Positions 27,244 through 35,777 of a DNA stretch of 51,419 bases are shown here, piece after piece; position 1 is the first letter of the stretch, and every line of letters begins with the position of its first letter. The DNA is from Pseudomonadota bacterium (GTDB lineage: Bacteria; Pseudomonadota; Gammaproteobacteria; Burkholderiales; Burkholderiaceae_C): positions 1-51,419 of the forward strand of contig JAJZVU010000028.1 in assembly GCA_021845505.1 (NCBI GenBank), read 5' to 3'. The notes beneath the pieces are model-generated. The model searched no databases and had not been told where the DNA came from. It was given only the letters and a program-made list of their open reading frames with translations. A program made the position numbers and the translations under genes.

Positions 27244-28053
27244 ATGGCATCCTCCGACCAAGCCCGCTCCACGGCCCTCCGAGCGTTCGCCGTGCTCGAG
27301 CACGTGGTGCGCGCGGGGGCGCCGGTTTCGCTCGACGAGGCCACCCAGGCCTGCGGGCTGCCCAAGCCGACGGTGTTCCGCATCCTCGGCATGTTGCACG
27401 AAGCCGACTTGTTGCAGCGCGATCCGCTGAGCAAGCGCTACCTGGTCGGGCCGCGCATGTCCCGGCTGGCGATCGACGCGATGCAGCACTCGGTGTTGCG
27501 GGCGCAGATCCGCAACGTGCTGCAGCAGCTGGTCGACGAGGTTTCCGAGAGCTGCAACTTCACCATGTTCGACGGCAACGAGGTGCTGTATGTCGAGCGG
27601 GTCGAAACGACGCTGCCGCTGCGGCTGCACCTCGACCCGGGCACGCGCGTTCCGCTGCACTGCACCGCCAGCGGCAAGCTGTTCCTCTGCCACATGTCGC
27701 GCGAACAGGTCCGGCGGCTGCTGGGCAGCGGACCGCTCAAGCGCTACACCGCCAACACCATCACGGACATCGACACCCTGCTGCGCCACCTGCAGCAGGT
27801 GCGGCGCAGCGGCATCGGAACCCACGACAGCGAGCTGTTCGACGCGTCGGTCGCGGTCGGCGTGCCGGTGGCCGATCCGTCCGGCCGGGTCTACGCGGCG
27901 GTGGCGATGCACGCCCCGGCGGCGCGGATGAACATCGAGCAGGCGCTGCGGCACGTACCCGCGCTGCGCCGGGCGGCCACGACCATCGCGTCGATCCTGC
28001 TGCCGGCGCAGCCGGCCCCGGCAAGCCGGGCCGGCCGCCGCGTTCCCGCCTGA
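27244..28053 (+). CDS. IclR-family transcriptional regulator
   Basis: A 269-aa regulator. The N-terminal winged HTH (about 8-70) contains LDEATQACGLPKPTVFRIL; the effector domain (about 80-255) holds ALHCTASGKLFL-type sequence and the C-terminal SVAVGVPVADPSGRVYAAVAM, which is characteristic of IclR proteins that sense small organic acids. It is tail-to-tail with the amidase (3-nt gap) and is the only regulator near the putative amide and keto-acid cluster, so it is the likely controller. Confidence 0.9.
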   Translation: MASSDQARSTALRAFAVLEHVVRAGAPVSLDEATQACGLPKPTVFRILGMLHEADLLQRDPLSKRYLVGPRMSRLAIDAMQHSVLRAQIRNVLQQLVDEVSESCNFTMFDGNEVLYVERVETTLPLRLHLDPGTRVPLHCTASGKLFLCHMSREQVRRLLGSGPLKRYTANTITDIDTLLRHLQQVRRSGIGTHDSELFDASVAVGVPVADPSGRVYAAVAMHAPAARMNIEQALRHVPALRRAATTIASILLPAQPAPASRAGRRVPA

Positions 28054-28056
28054 GGC

Positions 28057-29244
28057 TCAGCCGCCGCCGGGCAGCCCGAGCGCCTGGCACAATCGCTCGG
28101 CCAGGTCGAGCAGGCCGAGGTCGCGGCCGCCGGCGGCCACCAGCGAAAGCCCCACCGGAAGGCCGTCGACCCGCGCCAGCGGCAGGCTGATCTCGGGCAG
28201 GCCGGCCAGCCCGGCGATGGCTGTCACGCGCTGGGTCAGCGCGCGCACGCGGCCCAGTTCTGCGGCATCCGCGGTGAGCAGCGGAGCCACGCAGGGACTG
28301 GTGGGGAACACCAGCACGCCGCCCGCCGCCAGCAGGCCGTGCATGCGGGCGCGGAAGTCCTGGCGCGCGACCCGTGCCGAGCGCACCGCGTCGACGCCGA
28401 CCTGCGACGCGATGCGAAAGCGCTCGGCGGTGGTCTCGGCCATCGCCGGCGCGAACTCCTCGATCCACGGTCCCAGCGACTGCCAGGCCTCGCGGCCGTG
28501 GATGGTGGCGAACATCTCACGCAGCGACTCCAGCCCCTGCGGCGCCAGCCGCGCCTCCTGCAGCGTCCAGCCGGCGCGAGCCAGCTGCCGGCAGGTCGCG
28601 TCCAGCGCCGCAGCGACCTCCGGCCGGGCATTGTCCCAGGCCTCGCGCAGCAGCAGCAGCGGACCGTCGACCGGCGGCCCCCACGGCAGCAGCGCCTGGC
28701 CGACGCGCCGCAGCGTGCCGACATCGCGGCACAGCCAGCCCGGGGTGTCCAGGCTCGGGACGTAGGGCACCCCGCCCTGCAGGCTGATCGAACCCCAGCT
28801 GGGGCGGATGCCGAACAGCCCGCAGTAGCTCGCCGGGATGCGTACCGAGCCGCCGGTGTCCGAGCCCAGCCCGAGCGCGGCCAGGCCGGCTCCGACGGCG
28901 CTGGCCGAACCGCAGGAGGATCCGCCCGGCAGGCGATCGGCAGCGGCCGGGTTCAGCGGGGTGCCGTACCAGTGGTTGCTGCCCTCCAGGCCGTAGGTGA
29001 ACTCCACCGTCTTGGCCTTGCCGACGACCCGCGCCCCGGCCTCGCGCAGCCGCGCGACCACCGCGGCATCGCTGCTGGCCGCCGGGTGCAGGCGCGCCCA
29101 GTCCGGGTTGCCGTAGCCGGTCACCGTGCCGGCGATGTCGAACACGTCCTTGACCACCACGTCCAGCCCGGACAGCGGGCCGCCGGCATGCCCCTCGATC
29201 TGCAGCGGGGCCAGCAGCCCCTGGTCGAGTTGACTCGGTTGCAT
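28057..29244 (-). CDS. Amidase-signature hydrolase
   Basis: A 395-aa amidase. The Ser-cisSer-Lys triad is visible: Lys32 in VVVKDVFD, cis-Ser in LPGGSSCGSASA (109/110) and the nucleophile Ser133 in GSDTGGSVRIPAS. These enzymes hydrolyse amide bonds of small or aryl/alkyl amides. It is short compared with 450-500 aa family members but starts and ends cleanly. It sits 11 nt downstream of an MFS gene, so the carrier may import its amide substrate. Which amide is used is unknown. Confidence 0.88.
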   Translation of the reverse strand: MQPSQLDQGLLAPLQIEGHAGGPLSGLDVVVKDVFDIAGTVTGYGNPDWARLHPAASSDAAVVARLREAGARVVGKAKTVEFTYGLEGSNHWYGTPLNPAAADRLPGGSSCGSASAVGAGLAALGLGSDTGGSVRIPASYCGLFGIRPSWGSISLQGGVPYVPSLDTPGWLCRDVGTLRRVGQALLPWGPPVDGPLLLLREAWDNARPEVAAALDATCRQLARAGWTLQEARLAPQGLESLREMFATIHGREAWQSLGPWIEEFAPAMAETTAERFRIASQVGVDAVRSARVARQDFRARMHGLLAAGGVLVFPTSPCVAPLLTADAAELGRVRALTQRVTAIAGLAGLPEISLPLARVDGLPVGLSLVAAGGRDLGLLDLAERLCQALGLPGGG

Positions 29245-29255
29245 CGTGTCCCCCT

Positions 29256-30695
29256 TCAGGCTTCGCCGCCGGCCGGGCCCGCGGCGCGCGCGCCGCCGTA
29301 TTGCGACAGGTCGGTGCCGGTCTCCTCGATGCTGCGCCCCGAGGTCTGCGTGCCATAACGCCAGATCGGCAGGATGCACAGCACGCTGAGCACCGCCAGC
29401 ACGGTGAACAGCGTCGCGCTGCCCAGTCGCGCCGACAGGATGGGGAAGAAGTAGATGAGCACCACCCCGGTGAGGAAGCGGGTCACGCATTCGCCGAGCA
29501 TCACTCCCGATGCCCGCAAGCGGGTCGGGAATTGTTCGGCCATGTACAGCTTGGACAGCGGGAAGGTCGCGTAGACCAAGCCCCAGGTCACCGCCGCGGC
29601 GAGCACCACGCCGGCCTCCGGCAGGTGCTGGCCCAGCGCGATGGCGCCCAGCGCGGTGCCGAGCATCAGCGCGACGATGCCCCGCCGACGGCTGAACTTG
29701 TCGCCCACGCTGCCGGCGATCGCGGTGGTCAGCACGGTGAGGAACAGCAGGCCCGAGGTGTAGTACAGCGCGCTGGACTTGCTCGCACCCATGCGGTGCA
29801 GGATGCTCGGGCCGTAGATGGTGATGACGTAGAACAGGATGAACGGCGACAGCAGCGCCAGGTACGACACCACCATGCGAGCCAGGTACGGCGGCTTGAA
29901 CAGGTCGGCCAGCGACGCCCCGCCGCTGCGGCCGATCTGCAGCACCTGCAACGCGGTCGGGTCGATCAGCTTGTCGTCATGCGCGACACCGCTGCGGTCT
30001 TCGAGCATCTCGACCAGCTCGCGCACCTTGTGGATCTTCCCCACGCGCAGCAGGAAGCGCGGCGACTCCGGCAGATAGATCAGGATCACCGGAACCAGCA
30101 CGATGGCCGCGCCGCCGATCATCAGCAGCACCCGCCAGGCCTGCGCGTCGGGGATCTTGCCGACGATCAGGGCCGCGGCCAGGGTGTTGAGCCCGTAGGC
30201 GAAGCCCAGCAGCGAGTTCGACAACCCGACCGCGGTGCCGCGCCAATGCTTGTTGACGAACTCCGACAACAGCAGGTAGGGAACCGGGAACACCGCGCCC
30301 TGGCCGAGCCCGGCGATGAAACGCAGCAAGGCCAGGTCGGTCACGTTGCGCGAGAAGGCAGCGAGGAAGGTGAACACGCTGAACACCACGATCCCGCCGA
30401 GCAGCGTGGTCTTGCGGCCGTAGCGGTCGGCCAGCCGACCGGCCGGAAGCAGCCCGATCACGATGCCCAGGGTGCCGCTGCTGCCGATCAGGCCGATGTC
30501 ATGCGGCTCGAGATGCCAGACTCCCTTGAGCAGCAGGATCACCGGCGCGATGATGCCGATGTCGAAGGCCTCCAGGATCCATACCAGCCCGAGCAGGGCG
30601 ACGATGAGCAGGATGATGCGGTTGACCGGCAATCGGTCCAGCCGCGCCAGCAGGTTCTCCTGCTCGTACAACTCTTGCGAAGGCGTAGTCGCCAT
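29256..30695 (-). CDS. MFS transporter (aromatic acid / sugar-type)
   Basis: A 479-aa carrier with twelve membrane segments and a strong GGAGGAG ribosome site. LPAGRLADRYGRKTTLLGG is the MFS loop 2-3 motif and LPESPRFLLRVGK the sugar/aromatic-acid-type loop after helix 6. SVGDKFSRRRG repeats the motif in the second half. It belongs to the metabolite:H+ symporter branch, which includes organic acid carriers. It is placed just before the amidase and downstream of the dehydrogenase on the same strand. Confidence 0.9.
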   Translation of the reverse strand: MATTPSQELYEQENLLARLDRLPVNRIILLIVALLGLVWILEAFDIGIIAPVILLLKGVWHLEPHDIGLIGSSGTLGIVIGLLPAGRLADRYGRKTTLLGGIVVFSVFTFLAAFSRNVTDLALLRFIAGLGQGAVFPVPYLLLSEFVNKHWRGTAVGLSNSLLGFAYGLNTLAAALIVGKIPDAQAWRVLLMIGGAAIVLVPVILIYLPESPRFLLRVGKIHKVRELVEMLEDRSGVAHDDKLIDPTALQVLQIGRSGGASLADLFKPPYLARMVVSYLALLSPFILFYVITIYGPSILHRMGASKSSALYYTSGLLFLTVLTTAIAGSVGDKFSRRRGIVALMLGTALGAIALGQHLPEAGVVLAAAVTWGLVYATFPLSKLYMAEQFPTRLRASGVMLGECVTRFLTGVVLIYFFPILSARLGSATLFTVLAVLSVLCILPIWRYGTQTSGRSIEETGTDLSQYGGARAAGPAGGEA

Positions 30696-30750
30696 GGGTG
30701 TCTCCTCCCAGTGAATAGGCGTGCTGCACGACGGGTCGGTATCGTCCCGC

Positions 30751-30784
30751 CCCGGCAGCCGTGCGGGTCGCGACGGCTGCCGGG
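30751..30784. repeat. 12-bp perfect inverted repeat between the SDR and MFS genes
   Basis: Arms CCCGGCAGCCGT (30751-30762) and ACGGCTGCCGGG (30773-30784) flank a 10-nt loop. Lying between two same-strand genes, it may terminate or attenuate transcription or stabilise an mRNA end. No T-run was seen on the minus strand after it. The remaining part of this 225-nt gap shows no clear promoter. Confidence 0.75.
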
Positions 30785-30920
30785 ATCGGGCTCCCCTGCG
30801 ATGCCCCGTCGCAAGGCTCTCGCGGGAATTCTTGCAAGCGCTCGGGATGCGCTGCGCCGGCGCATCCGCTGGTGTATCGTGGACAGATCCCTCCAGGTTT
30901 CGAAGCCGGCGCGGCGCCAG

Positions 30921-31703
30921 TCAGACCATGTGCCAGCCGTGGCTGACCACGATCGACTGCCCGGTCAATGCGTTGCTCGGGAACGCGGCGAGGAACAAGG
31001 CTACCTCGGCGACATCCTGCACGGTCGTGAACTCGCCGTCCACCGTCGTGGCCAGCATGACCTCCTGCACCACCTGGCGCTCGCTGATTCCGCGTTCCTG
31101 CGCGAGCTGGGGAATCTGGCGTTCCACGAGTGGCGTGCGCACGAAACCCGGACAGATCAGGTTCGCTCGCACCCCGTACGCCGCGCCCTCCTTGGCCACC
31201 ACCCGGCACAGCCCCGCCAGCCCGTGCTTGGCGACCACGTAGGGCCCCTTGAGCACCGAAGCCTCGTGCGAGTGCACCGAACCCATCAGCAGCACGCTGC
31301 CGCCGCGCCCCTGCGCGCGCATGTGGCGCAGGCAGGCGCGAGTGACCAGGAAGCCACCGTCCAGATGCACCGACACGATGCGCCGCCAATCGGCATAGGA
31401 CACGTCGGCGATCGCCTCCAGGTGCTGCACTCCGGCATTGCTGACCAGCACGTCGATTCCGCCCAGCGCCGCCGCGGCCTGGTCGACCGCCTGGGTCACC
31501 TGCTCCTCGGAGGCCACATCCATCGCCAGCGCGATCGCGCGGTCCGACTGCAGTTGCAGCTCCTCGAGCACGCGCTGCGCGGCGTCGCGGTCCAGGTCGG
31601 CCAGGCAGAGCCTGGCGCCGGCCTGGGCGAAGCGGCGCGCGATCGCCGAGCCGATTCCGCCCGCGGCGCCGGTGATCAGCGCTGTCTTTCCTGCCAGTTG
31701 CAT
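30921..31703 (-). CDS. SDR related to 3-hydroxybutyrate dehydrogenase
   Basis: A 260-aa short-chain dehydrogenase. TGAAGGIG (11-18) binds NAD; Ser142, Tyr155 and Lys159 (GPYVVAKHG) form the catalytic set. HSHEASVLKGPYV, CPGFVRTPLVERQIPQLA, TVDGEFTTVQDVAEVALFLA and the C-terminal ALTGQSIVVSHGW closely follow bacterial D-3-hydroxybutyrate dehydrogenase. It would interconvert 3-hydroxybutyrate and acetoacetate, the product expected from the beta-keto acid cleavage enzyme nearby, though a related hydroxyacid is equally possible. It is the second of two or three linked minus-strand genes. Confidence 0.85.
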   Translation of the reverse strand: MQLAGKTALITGAAGGIGSAIARRFAQAGARLCLADLDRDAAQRVLEELQLQSDRAIALAMDVASEEQVTQAVDQAAAALGGIDVLVSNAGVQHLEAIADVSYADWRRIVSVHLDGGFLVTRACLRHMRAQGRGGSVLLMGSVHSHEASVLKGPYVVAKHGLAGLCRVVAKEGAAYGVRANLICPGFVRTPLVERQIPQLAQERGISERQVVQEVMLATTVDGEFTTVQDVAEVALFLAAFPSNALTGQSIVVSHGWHMV

Positions 31704-31755
31704 TCCCGCTCCCTTCGTTGGCCACTGCCGCCGCGCGCGGCGCCGCGCATCGGGC

Positions 31756-33171
31756 CTATTCCAGCACGCCGGCCATCGCCGCGGCCTGGCCTTCGGCGTC
31801 GGCGTCCTGGTCCATGCTCGCGCCGATCGGCTCCCATTTGATCAGCAAGGCCGACGCCAGCCCCACCGCGGGCACCAGCAGCAGCAGGCCGATCATGTTG
31901 TAGAAGCCGACCCGGGCCTTGAGCAGCGGAAAGAAATAGAAGCCGAGGACGCTGCCCACCCGCACCATGCCTTGCCCCCACCCGGTTCCGACACCCCGGA
32001 TGCGCGTCGGATACGACAGCGCCGCCATCGTCATGCCCTGCGAGCCCGGTCCGAAGGAGTGGCCGAGGATCATCAGGCCGACCAGCAGGCCGCGCATTTC
32101 AGGGGACAGCCCGGCATGCAGGCGATACAGGGCCAGCAGCGCGGCGAACACGACCGCATAGCCCAGGATGGCCATTCTGCGGGTACCCATCCGGCGCGTG
32201 ACCGACACGTTGAGAACCGCGCCGACAATCCCGAACAGATTGAAGGCGATCGCGCCCAGGATGGCATTGATGAACGCCGCTCCGAAGAGCGTCTGCGAGA
32301 TCGAAGGCAGGTTGAACCCGATCGCAAAATATTCCATGCTCTGGGTCATGCAGATCGCCGAGATCAGCAAGGTGCGCTTGGCGTACAGCGGCTGGAAGAT
32401 CTCGGAGAATGCCGGGCGCTGCACCGGCTTGGAGGGCGCCCGCCCGCCTTGCGCGGCCACGTGGACCTTGACCTTGTAGGTGCTCTCGAGGATGCGCGCC
32501 GCTTCCTCCAGGCCGACGTTCTGGGCCGCCCAGGGTGCGCTCTCCTTCACGTAGATGAACCGAAGGATCAGGATGAGCAGTGCCGGAACCGCGCCGAACC
32601 CCACCGCCACGCGCCAGAGTTCGTCGCCAAAGCCGGCGTAATAGAACGGAAGGATCACCAGCCCGGTGCACGAGGCGGCCAGGAACCACATCAGCTGCCA
32701 CAGGTTGATGCCTCCGCCGCGCTTGTTCCGGTTGACGAATTCGGCGATGAAACTCAAGGCCACGGGGAAGTCCAGGCCGACCCCCAGGCCCATCAGGAAG
32801 CGAAACACCAGCAGCATCGCCAGGTTGACCGACAAGGCCGCGCCCACCGCGGACACGACCAGCAGCACCAGGTCGACCAGGAACATCTTGTAGCGCCCGA
32901 CCAGGTCGGTGGCCTTGCCGCCCCAGATCGCACCGACCAGCGCTCCGATGGCCATCATCGCCGTCACGCTGCCGATCTCGAAGGGCGACAGTCCGAAGCT
33001 CTGCTTGAGTGCCGGCACGCCGATTCCCAGACTGGTGAAGTCGTAGGCGTCGACGAACACCCCGCCGAGGGCGATCATCACGATGAGCGCGCTCGAGCGG
33101 GCTCCCGGATGTTCATCGACGAACTTCGAAACGTCGCTTGCGCTGCGGATGGTCAATTCCTGGGTCATCAT
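31756..33171 (-). CDS. MFS transporter, second copy in the catabolic cluster
   Basis: A 471-aa twelve-helix carrier. Two adjacent ATGs (33171 and 33168) follow GGAAG. VFVDAYDFTSLGIGVPAL, WGGKATDLVGRYKMFLVD, FLMGLGVGLDFPVALSFIAE and FIYVKESAPWAAQN mark the aromatic-acid/metabolite:H+ symporter type. A cytoplasmic loop of about 45 residues separates the halves. It is about 50 nt upstream of the SDR on the same strand. Together with the first MFS gene this gives two different carriers for one cluster. Confidence 0.9.
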   Translation of the reverse strand: MMTQELTIRSASDVSKFVDEHPGARSSALIVMIALGGVFVDAYDFTSLGIGVPALKQSFGLSPFEIGSVTAMMAIGALVGAIWGGKATDLVGRYKMFLVDLVLLVVSAVGAALSVNLAMLLVFRFLMGLGVGLDFPVALSFIAEFVNRNKRGGGINLWQLMWFLAASCTGLVILPFYYAGFGDELWRVAVGFGAVPALLILILRFIYVKESAPWAAQNVGLEEAARILESTYKVKVHVAAQGGRAPSKPVQRPAFSEIFQPLYAKRTLLISAICMTQSMEYFAIGFNLPSISQTLFGAAFINAILGAIAFNLFGIVGAVLNVSVTRRMGTRRMAILGYAVVFAALLALYRLHAGLSPEMRGLLVGLMILGHSFGPGSQGMTMAALSYPTRIRGVGTGWGQGMVRVGSVLGFYFFPLLKARVGFYNMIGLLLLVPAVGLASALLIKWEPIGASMDQDADAEGQAAAMAGVLE

Positions 33172-33342
33172 GTCTTCCTTCCGGTGGTACCGCTGCCTGC
33201 GCAACGGTGTGCCTGGTGCGCACGATACGGCGCGCCCGAACGCTCGGCCGCGCGCTGCACCCTGGCGACGCGTGCGCGGTCGATCGCCCTGTGCCCGACT
33301 CCCTGTGGTGTATACCTCCTGCAAAGATCGGTGAAAACCGGC

Positions 33343-33358
33343 GCCGGCGCGCGCCGGC
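33343..33358. repeat. 16-bp perfect palindrome in the MFS-carboxyltransferase gap
   Basis: GCCGGCGCGCGCCGGC is its own reverse complement and lies between two minus-strand genes (gap 33172-33433). It could be a stem at the 3' end of the carboxyltransferase mRNA. Near 33307 the gap also holds GGTGTATACC, a weak candidate operator. Confidence 0.5.
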
Positions 33359-33433
33359 GGCCCGGCCAGCCGCGTGCGGGGACCAGGCCGCGACACGCGG
33401 CGACCGGCGGGCTGGGCAGGCGACCGGACACCG

Positions 33434-34918
33434 TCAACTGCCGATGGCCAGATCCACGCCGGCGAAGCGGATGCGGGCGCGCTGGATGTCCCTGCGCGAC
33501 CCGAGGTAGCGGATCAATTCGTGCAGCGGCGAAGTCCTCTCGGGGTAGCGCCGACCCCTGGGCTGCAACTGCTCGATCAGCGACTTGTCGTAGAAGGCGC
33601 GCAGCAGCAGGTCCTCGTCGCTGGCCTGGCCGCCGAGCTCGGCGCGCAGCCGCGGCAGCCAGCCCTGCAGGCGGGCAGCCGGCGGCTCGTCGCTGATCTC
33701 GCTGTCGCGGATGCGCGCGCGCTCGAGGAATTCGTCGCTGGGGCGCGCCGCCAGCCTGCCGTAATGCCCCAGCGCGTACTTGCGCACCTCGTCGGGCACG
33801 GTCCTGTAGCGCTCGCCCTGCACCACGTTGAGCACCGCCTGGGTGATGATGTACTGCGCGAAGGGACTGACCAGGATCGGGTAGCCGAGGTCCTGGCGCA
33901 CCTGCGCCGCCTCGACCAGGATTTCCGGCAGCCGCGACTGCATCCCCATGGTCTGCAGCTGGCTCTTGAGGTTGGAGATCATCCCCCCCGGAACCTGGTG
34001 CTCGTACAGCGCGGGGTCGTAGGTGGCGATCTCGCCGCGCGGCTTGCCCTCGCGCTCGGCCAGCCAGCCGAAGTACTCGGAGCTCTCGCGCAGCGCCGCG
34101 TGGTCCAGGCCGGTGCGGATTCCCAGCAGGCTGGCGCGGCGGTCGATCTCCTCGGCCGCCGGCAGCGAGGCGCCGTTGGCCAGCGGCTCCACCGCGGTGT
34201 CGCCCAGCGCGAAGCCGCTTTGCATCGCGATCTGGTAGACCTCGGGCGACAGCGCCGACTGGCAATGCGAATGCAGGCGCATGGGCACCGACCCCGCCGC
34301 GGCGACGACCGCCGGGAACAGCGTGCGCGCGCGCTGCGGGGTCAGCAGTCCGGTCGGATCCTTGACCGAAATGAAGTCGGCCTTCAGCGCGACCAGCTCG
34401 CGTGCCCGCTGCACGTAGTAGTCATCGGTGTGCACCGGGCTCAGGGTGTAGGTCATCATCGCGTTGACCAGCATCCCGGCGTCGTGCGCCGAGCGCACCG
34501 AGGACTCGATGTTGCGGTTGTCGTTGAGGGCGTCGTAGGCGGTCAGCACCTTCAGGCCGCGCCTGGCCAGAGCCTGCGAGTTGAGCTCGACGATGTCGTC
34601 GGGAAAGAGCTCGAAGGTGTAGAGGCTCTGCCCGCGGGTCAGGCCGTCGCAGGGCGTGGCGAAGCGCTGGCACAGCAGGCCGATGCGCTCGAAGGGGTCC
34701 TCGCGCAGGTAGCGCACGCAGACATCGAACACCGCGCCGCCGAGGATGTTGATGTATGCGTAGCCCACGCGATCGATGACCCCGACGATCGGGGCCATCA
34801 TCTCGGTGGTCATGCGGGTGGACCAGAGGCACTGGTGGGCATCGCGCAGCGTGACGTCGACCAGGCGGAATTCCTGCTGCCGGGCGGAGTGACCTGCTTG
34901 CGGGGACGGATCGGACAT
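33434..34918 (-). CDS. Free-standing biotin-dependent carboxyltransferase (5S / PycB / OadA-like)
   Basis: A 494-aa HMGL-like TIM barrel plus C-terminal domain. Metal ligands match the transcarboxylase 5S subunit: Asp26 in TLRDAHQ, the carbamyl-Lys candidate Lys186 in SVKDPTGLL, and His216/His218 in LHSHCQS. PGGMISNLKSQLQTMG and QYIITQAVLNVVQGERY follow the family. Such domains move a carboxyl group between biotin and pyruvate/oxaloacetate. Unlike OadA or PycB it has no C-terminal biotin domain; a separate carrier gene lies 74 nt upstream. The acceptor is not known, and pyruvate is only the default guess. Confidence 0.85.
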   Translation of the reverse strand: MSDPSPQAGHSARQQEFRLVDVTLRDAHQCLWSTRMTTEMMAPIVGVIDRVGYAYINILGGAVFDVCVRYLREDPFERIGLLCQRFATPCDGLTRGQSLYTFELFPDDIVELNSQALARRGLKVLTAYDALNDNRNIESSVRSAHDAGMLVNAMMTYTLSPVHTDDYYVQRARELVALKADFISVKDPTGLLTPQRARTLFPAVVAAAGSVPMRLHSHCQSALSPEVYQIAMQSGFALGDTAVEPLANGASLPAAEEIDRRASLLGIRTGLDHAALRESSEYFGWLAEREGKPRGEIATYDPALYEHQVPGGMISNLKSQLQTMGMQSRLPEILVEAAQVRQDLGYPILVSPFAQYIITQAVLNVVQGERYRTVPDEVRKYALGHYGRLAARPSDEFLERARIRDSEISDEPPAARLQGWLPRLRAELGGQASDEDLLLRAFYDKSLIEQLQPRGRRYPERTSPLHELIRYLGSRRDIQRARIRFAGVDLAIGS

Positions 34919-34992
34919 GTTCGGGTCGCGGTGGTCTTGCGGGAACCTGGCCGGGCATCGGCGCAGGACTGGGGGGCGCGGGGCTGCGCGGC

Positions 34993-35607
34993 TCAGCTCG
35001 GAGCCACGACCATCAGCACCTGGCCGAATTCGACGGCGTCGCCGTCGCCGACCAGGATGTGGGTGACCGTGCCGGCGCCGCCGGCCGGGATGGAGTTCAT
35101 CAGTTTCATCACTTCGATGATGCACACCGTGGTTTGCGCGTCCACCGCCTGCCCGACCTCGACAAAGGGCCTGGCTCCGGGCTCGGGTGCGCGATAGAAG
35201 GTGCCGACCATCGGCGACTTGATCAACAACGATCCGGCCGGGAACGACGCCGCGCCGGGCGCTGCCGAAGGCTGGGCGCCGGGGGCATCGAGCAGCAGTT
35301 CGCCTGCGCCCACGTGGCCGTGGCGCTGCTGCGTCGCGGCCTGCTGGGTCATCACCTGTTGCGCCGCCGCCTGCTGCGGCGCCGCGGGCTGGCGCACCGG
35401 GGCTTGCTGCGCCGGCGCGGTGTCGACAGGCAGCGCGAGGGCTGCTGGCGCCGCGACCGCGTCGACCCGCCTGAGGTCGACCTCGAGGTCGCCGAGCTTG
35501 AGATGGAACTCGCCGAACTCCGAGCACGACTTGATCAACTCGACGAGTTCCAGCAAATCCTTATAGGACATTTGGTGGTCGTTAGCGTTCACCAGTGCAA
35601 TCTCCAT
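34993..35607 (-). CDS. Biotin carboxyl carrier protein
   Basis: A 204-aa protein. The N-terminal 50 residues (KDLLELVELIKSCS, LGDLEVDLRRV) resemble AccB. A Gln/Ala/Pro-rich flexible linker (about 50-125) follows, then the biotinyl domain with EVMKLMN (biotin on Lys168) and the thumb-like SPMVGTFYRAPEPGARPF. The start may be ATG 35607, or GTG 35592 behind GGAG, or ATG 35571. It is transcribed ahead of the carboxyltransferase and divergent from the BKACE gene. It may be an extra carrier besides the housekeeping AccB; that cannot be tested here. Confidence 0.9.
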   Translation of the reverse strand: MEIALVNANDHQMSYKDLLELVELIKSCSEFGEFHLKLGDLEVDLRRVDAVAAPAALALPVDTAPAQQAPVRQPAAPQQAAAQQVMTQQAATQQRHGHVGAGELLLDAPGAQPSAAPGAASFPAGSLLIKSPMVGTFYRAPEPGARPFVEVGQAVDAQTTVCIIEVMKLMNSIPAGGAGTVTHILVGDGDAVEFGQVLMVVAPS

Positions 35608-35666
35608 GAAAGGCGATCGAGGGTTCAGCCCTTTTTCCCGGTGACGACCCGGGTTTTGGGGTCTAA

Positions 35667-35703
35667 TTTCACTCAGTGGAATTTTCTATTTCTCTGAGTG
35701 CAA
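35667..35703. promoter_or_regulatory. Two inverted copies of a 15-bp site in the BCCP-BKACE control region
   Basis: Site 1 (35667-35681) is TTTCACTCAGTGGAA and site 2 (35689-35703, minus strand) is TTGCACTCAGAGAAA: 12 of 15 positions agree. Site 1 is itself a near palindrome. Centres are 22 bp apart, two helical turns. The region is AT-rich and lies between divergent genes, so it should be the operator for both. An IclR-type protein would fit. Confidence 0.6.
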
Positions 35704-35777
35704 TTCTTGCAGCCGCGGCGAGGCATTGCAATAATCAAATCGATCGCCGCCACTCTTTCCGACTCAGGAGAATCCCT

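Noticed and set aside
30869-33316. Shared TGGTGTAT before both MFS genes
   Set aside because: Only 8 bp match and flanks differ, so chance is likely.
35617-35660. Small hairpins with T-runs near the BCCP start as terminators or attenuators
   Set aside because: Stems are only 4-5 bp and no leader peptide was seen.
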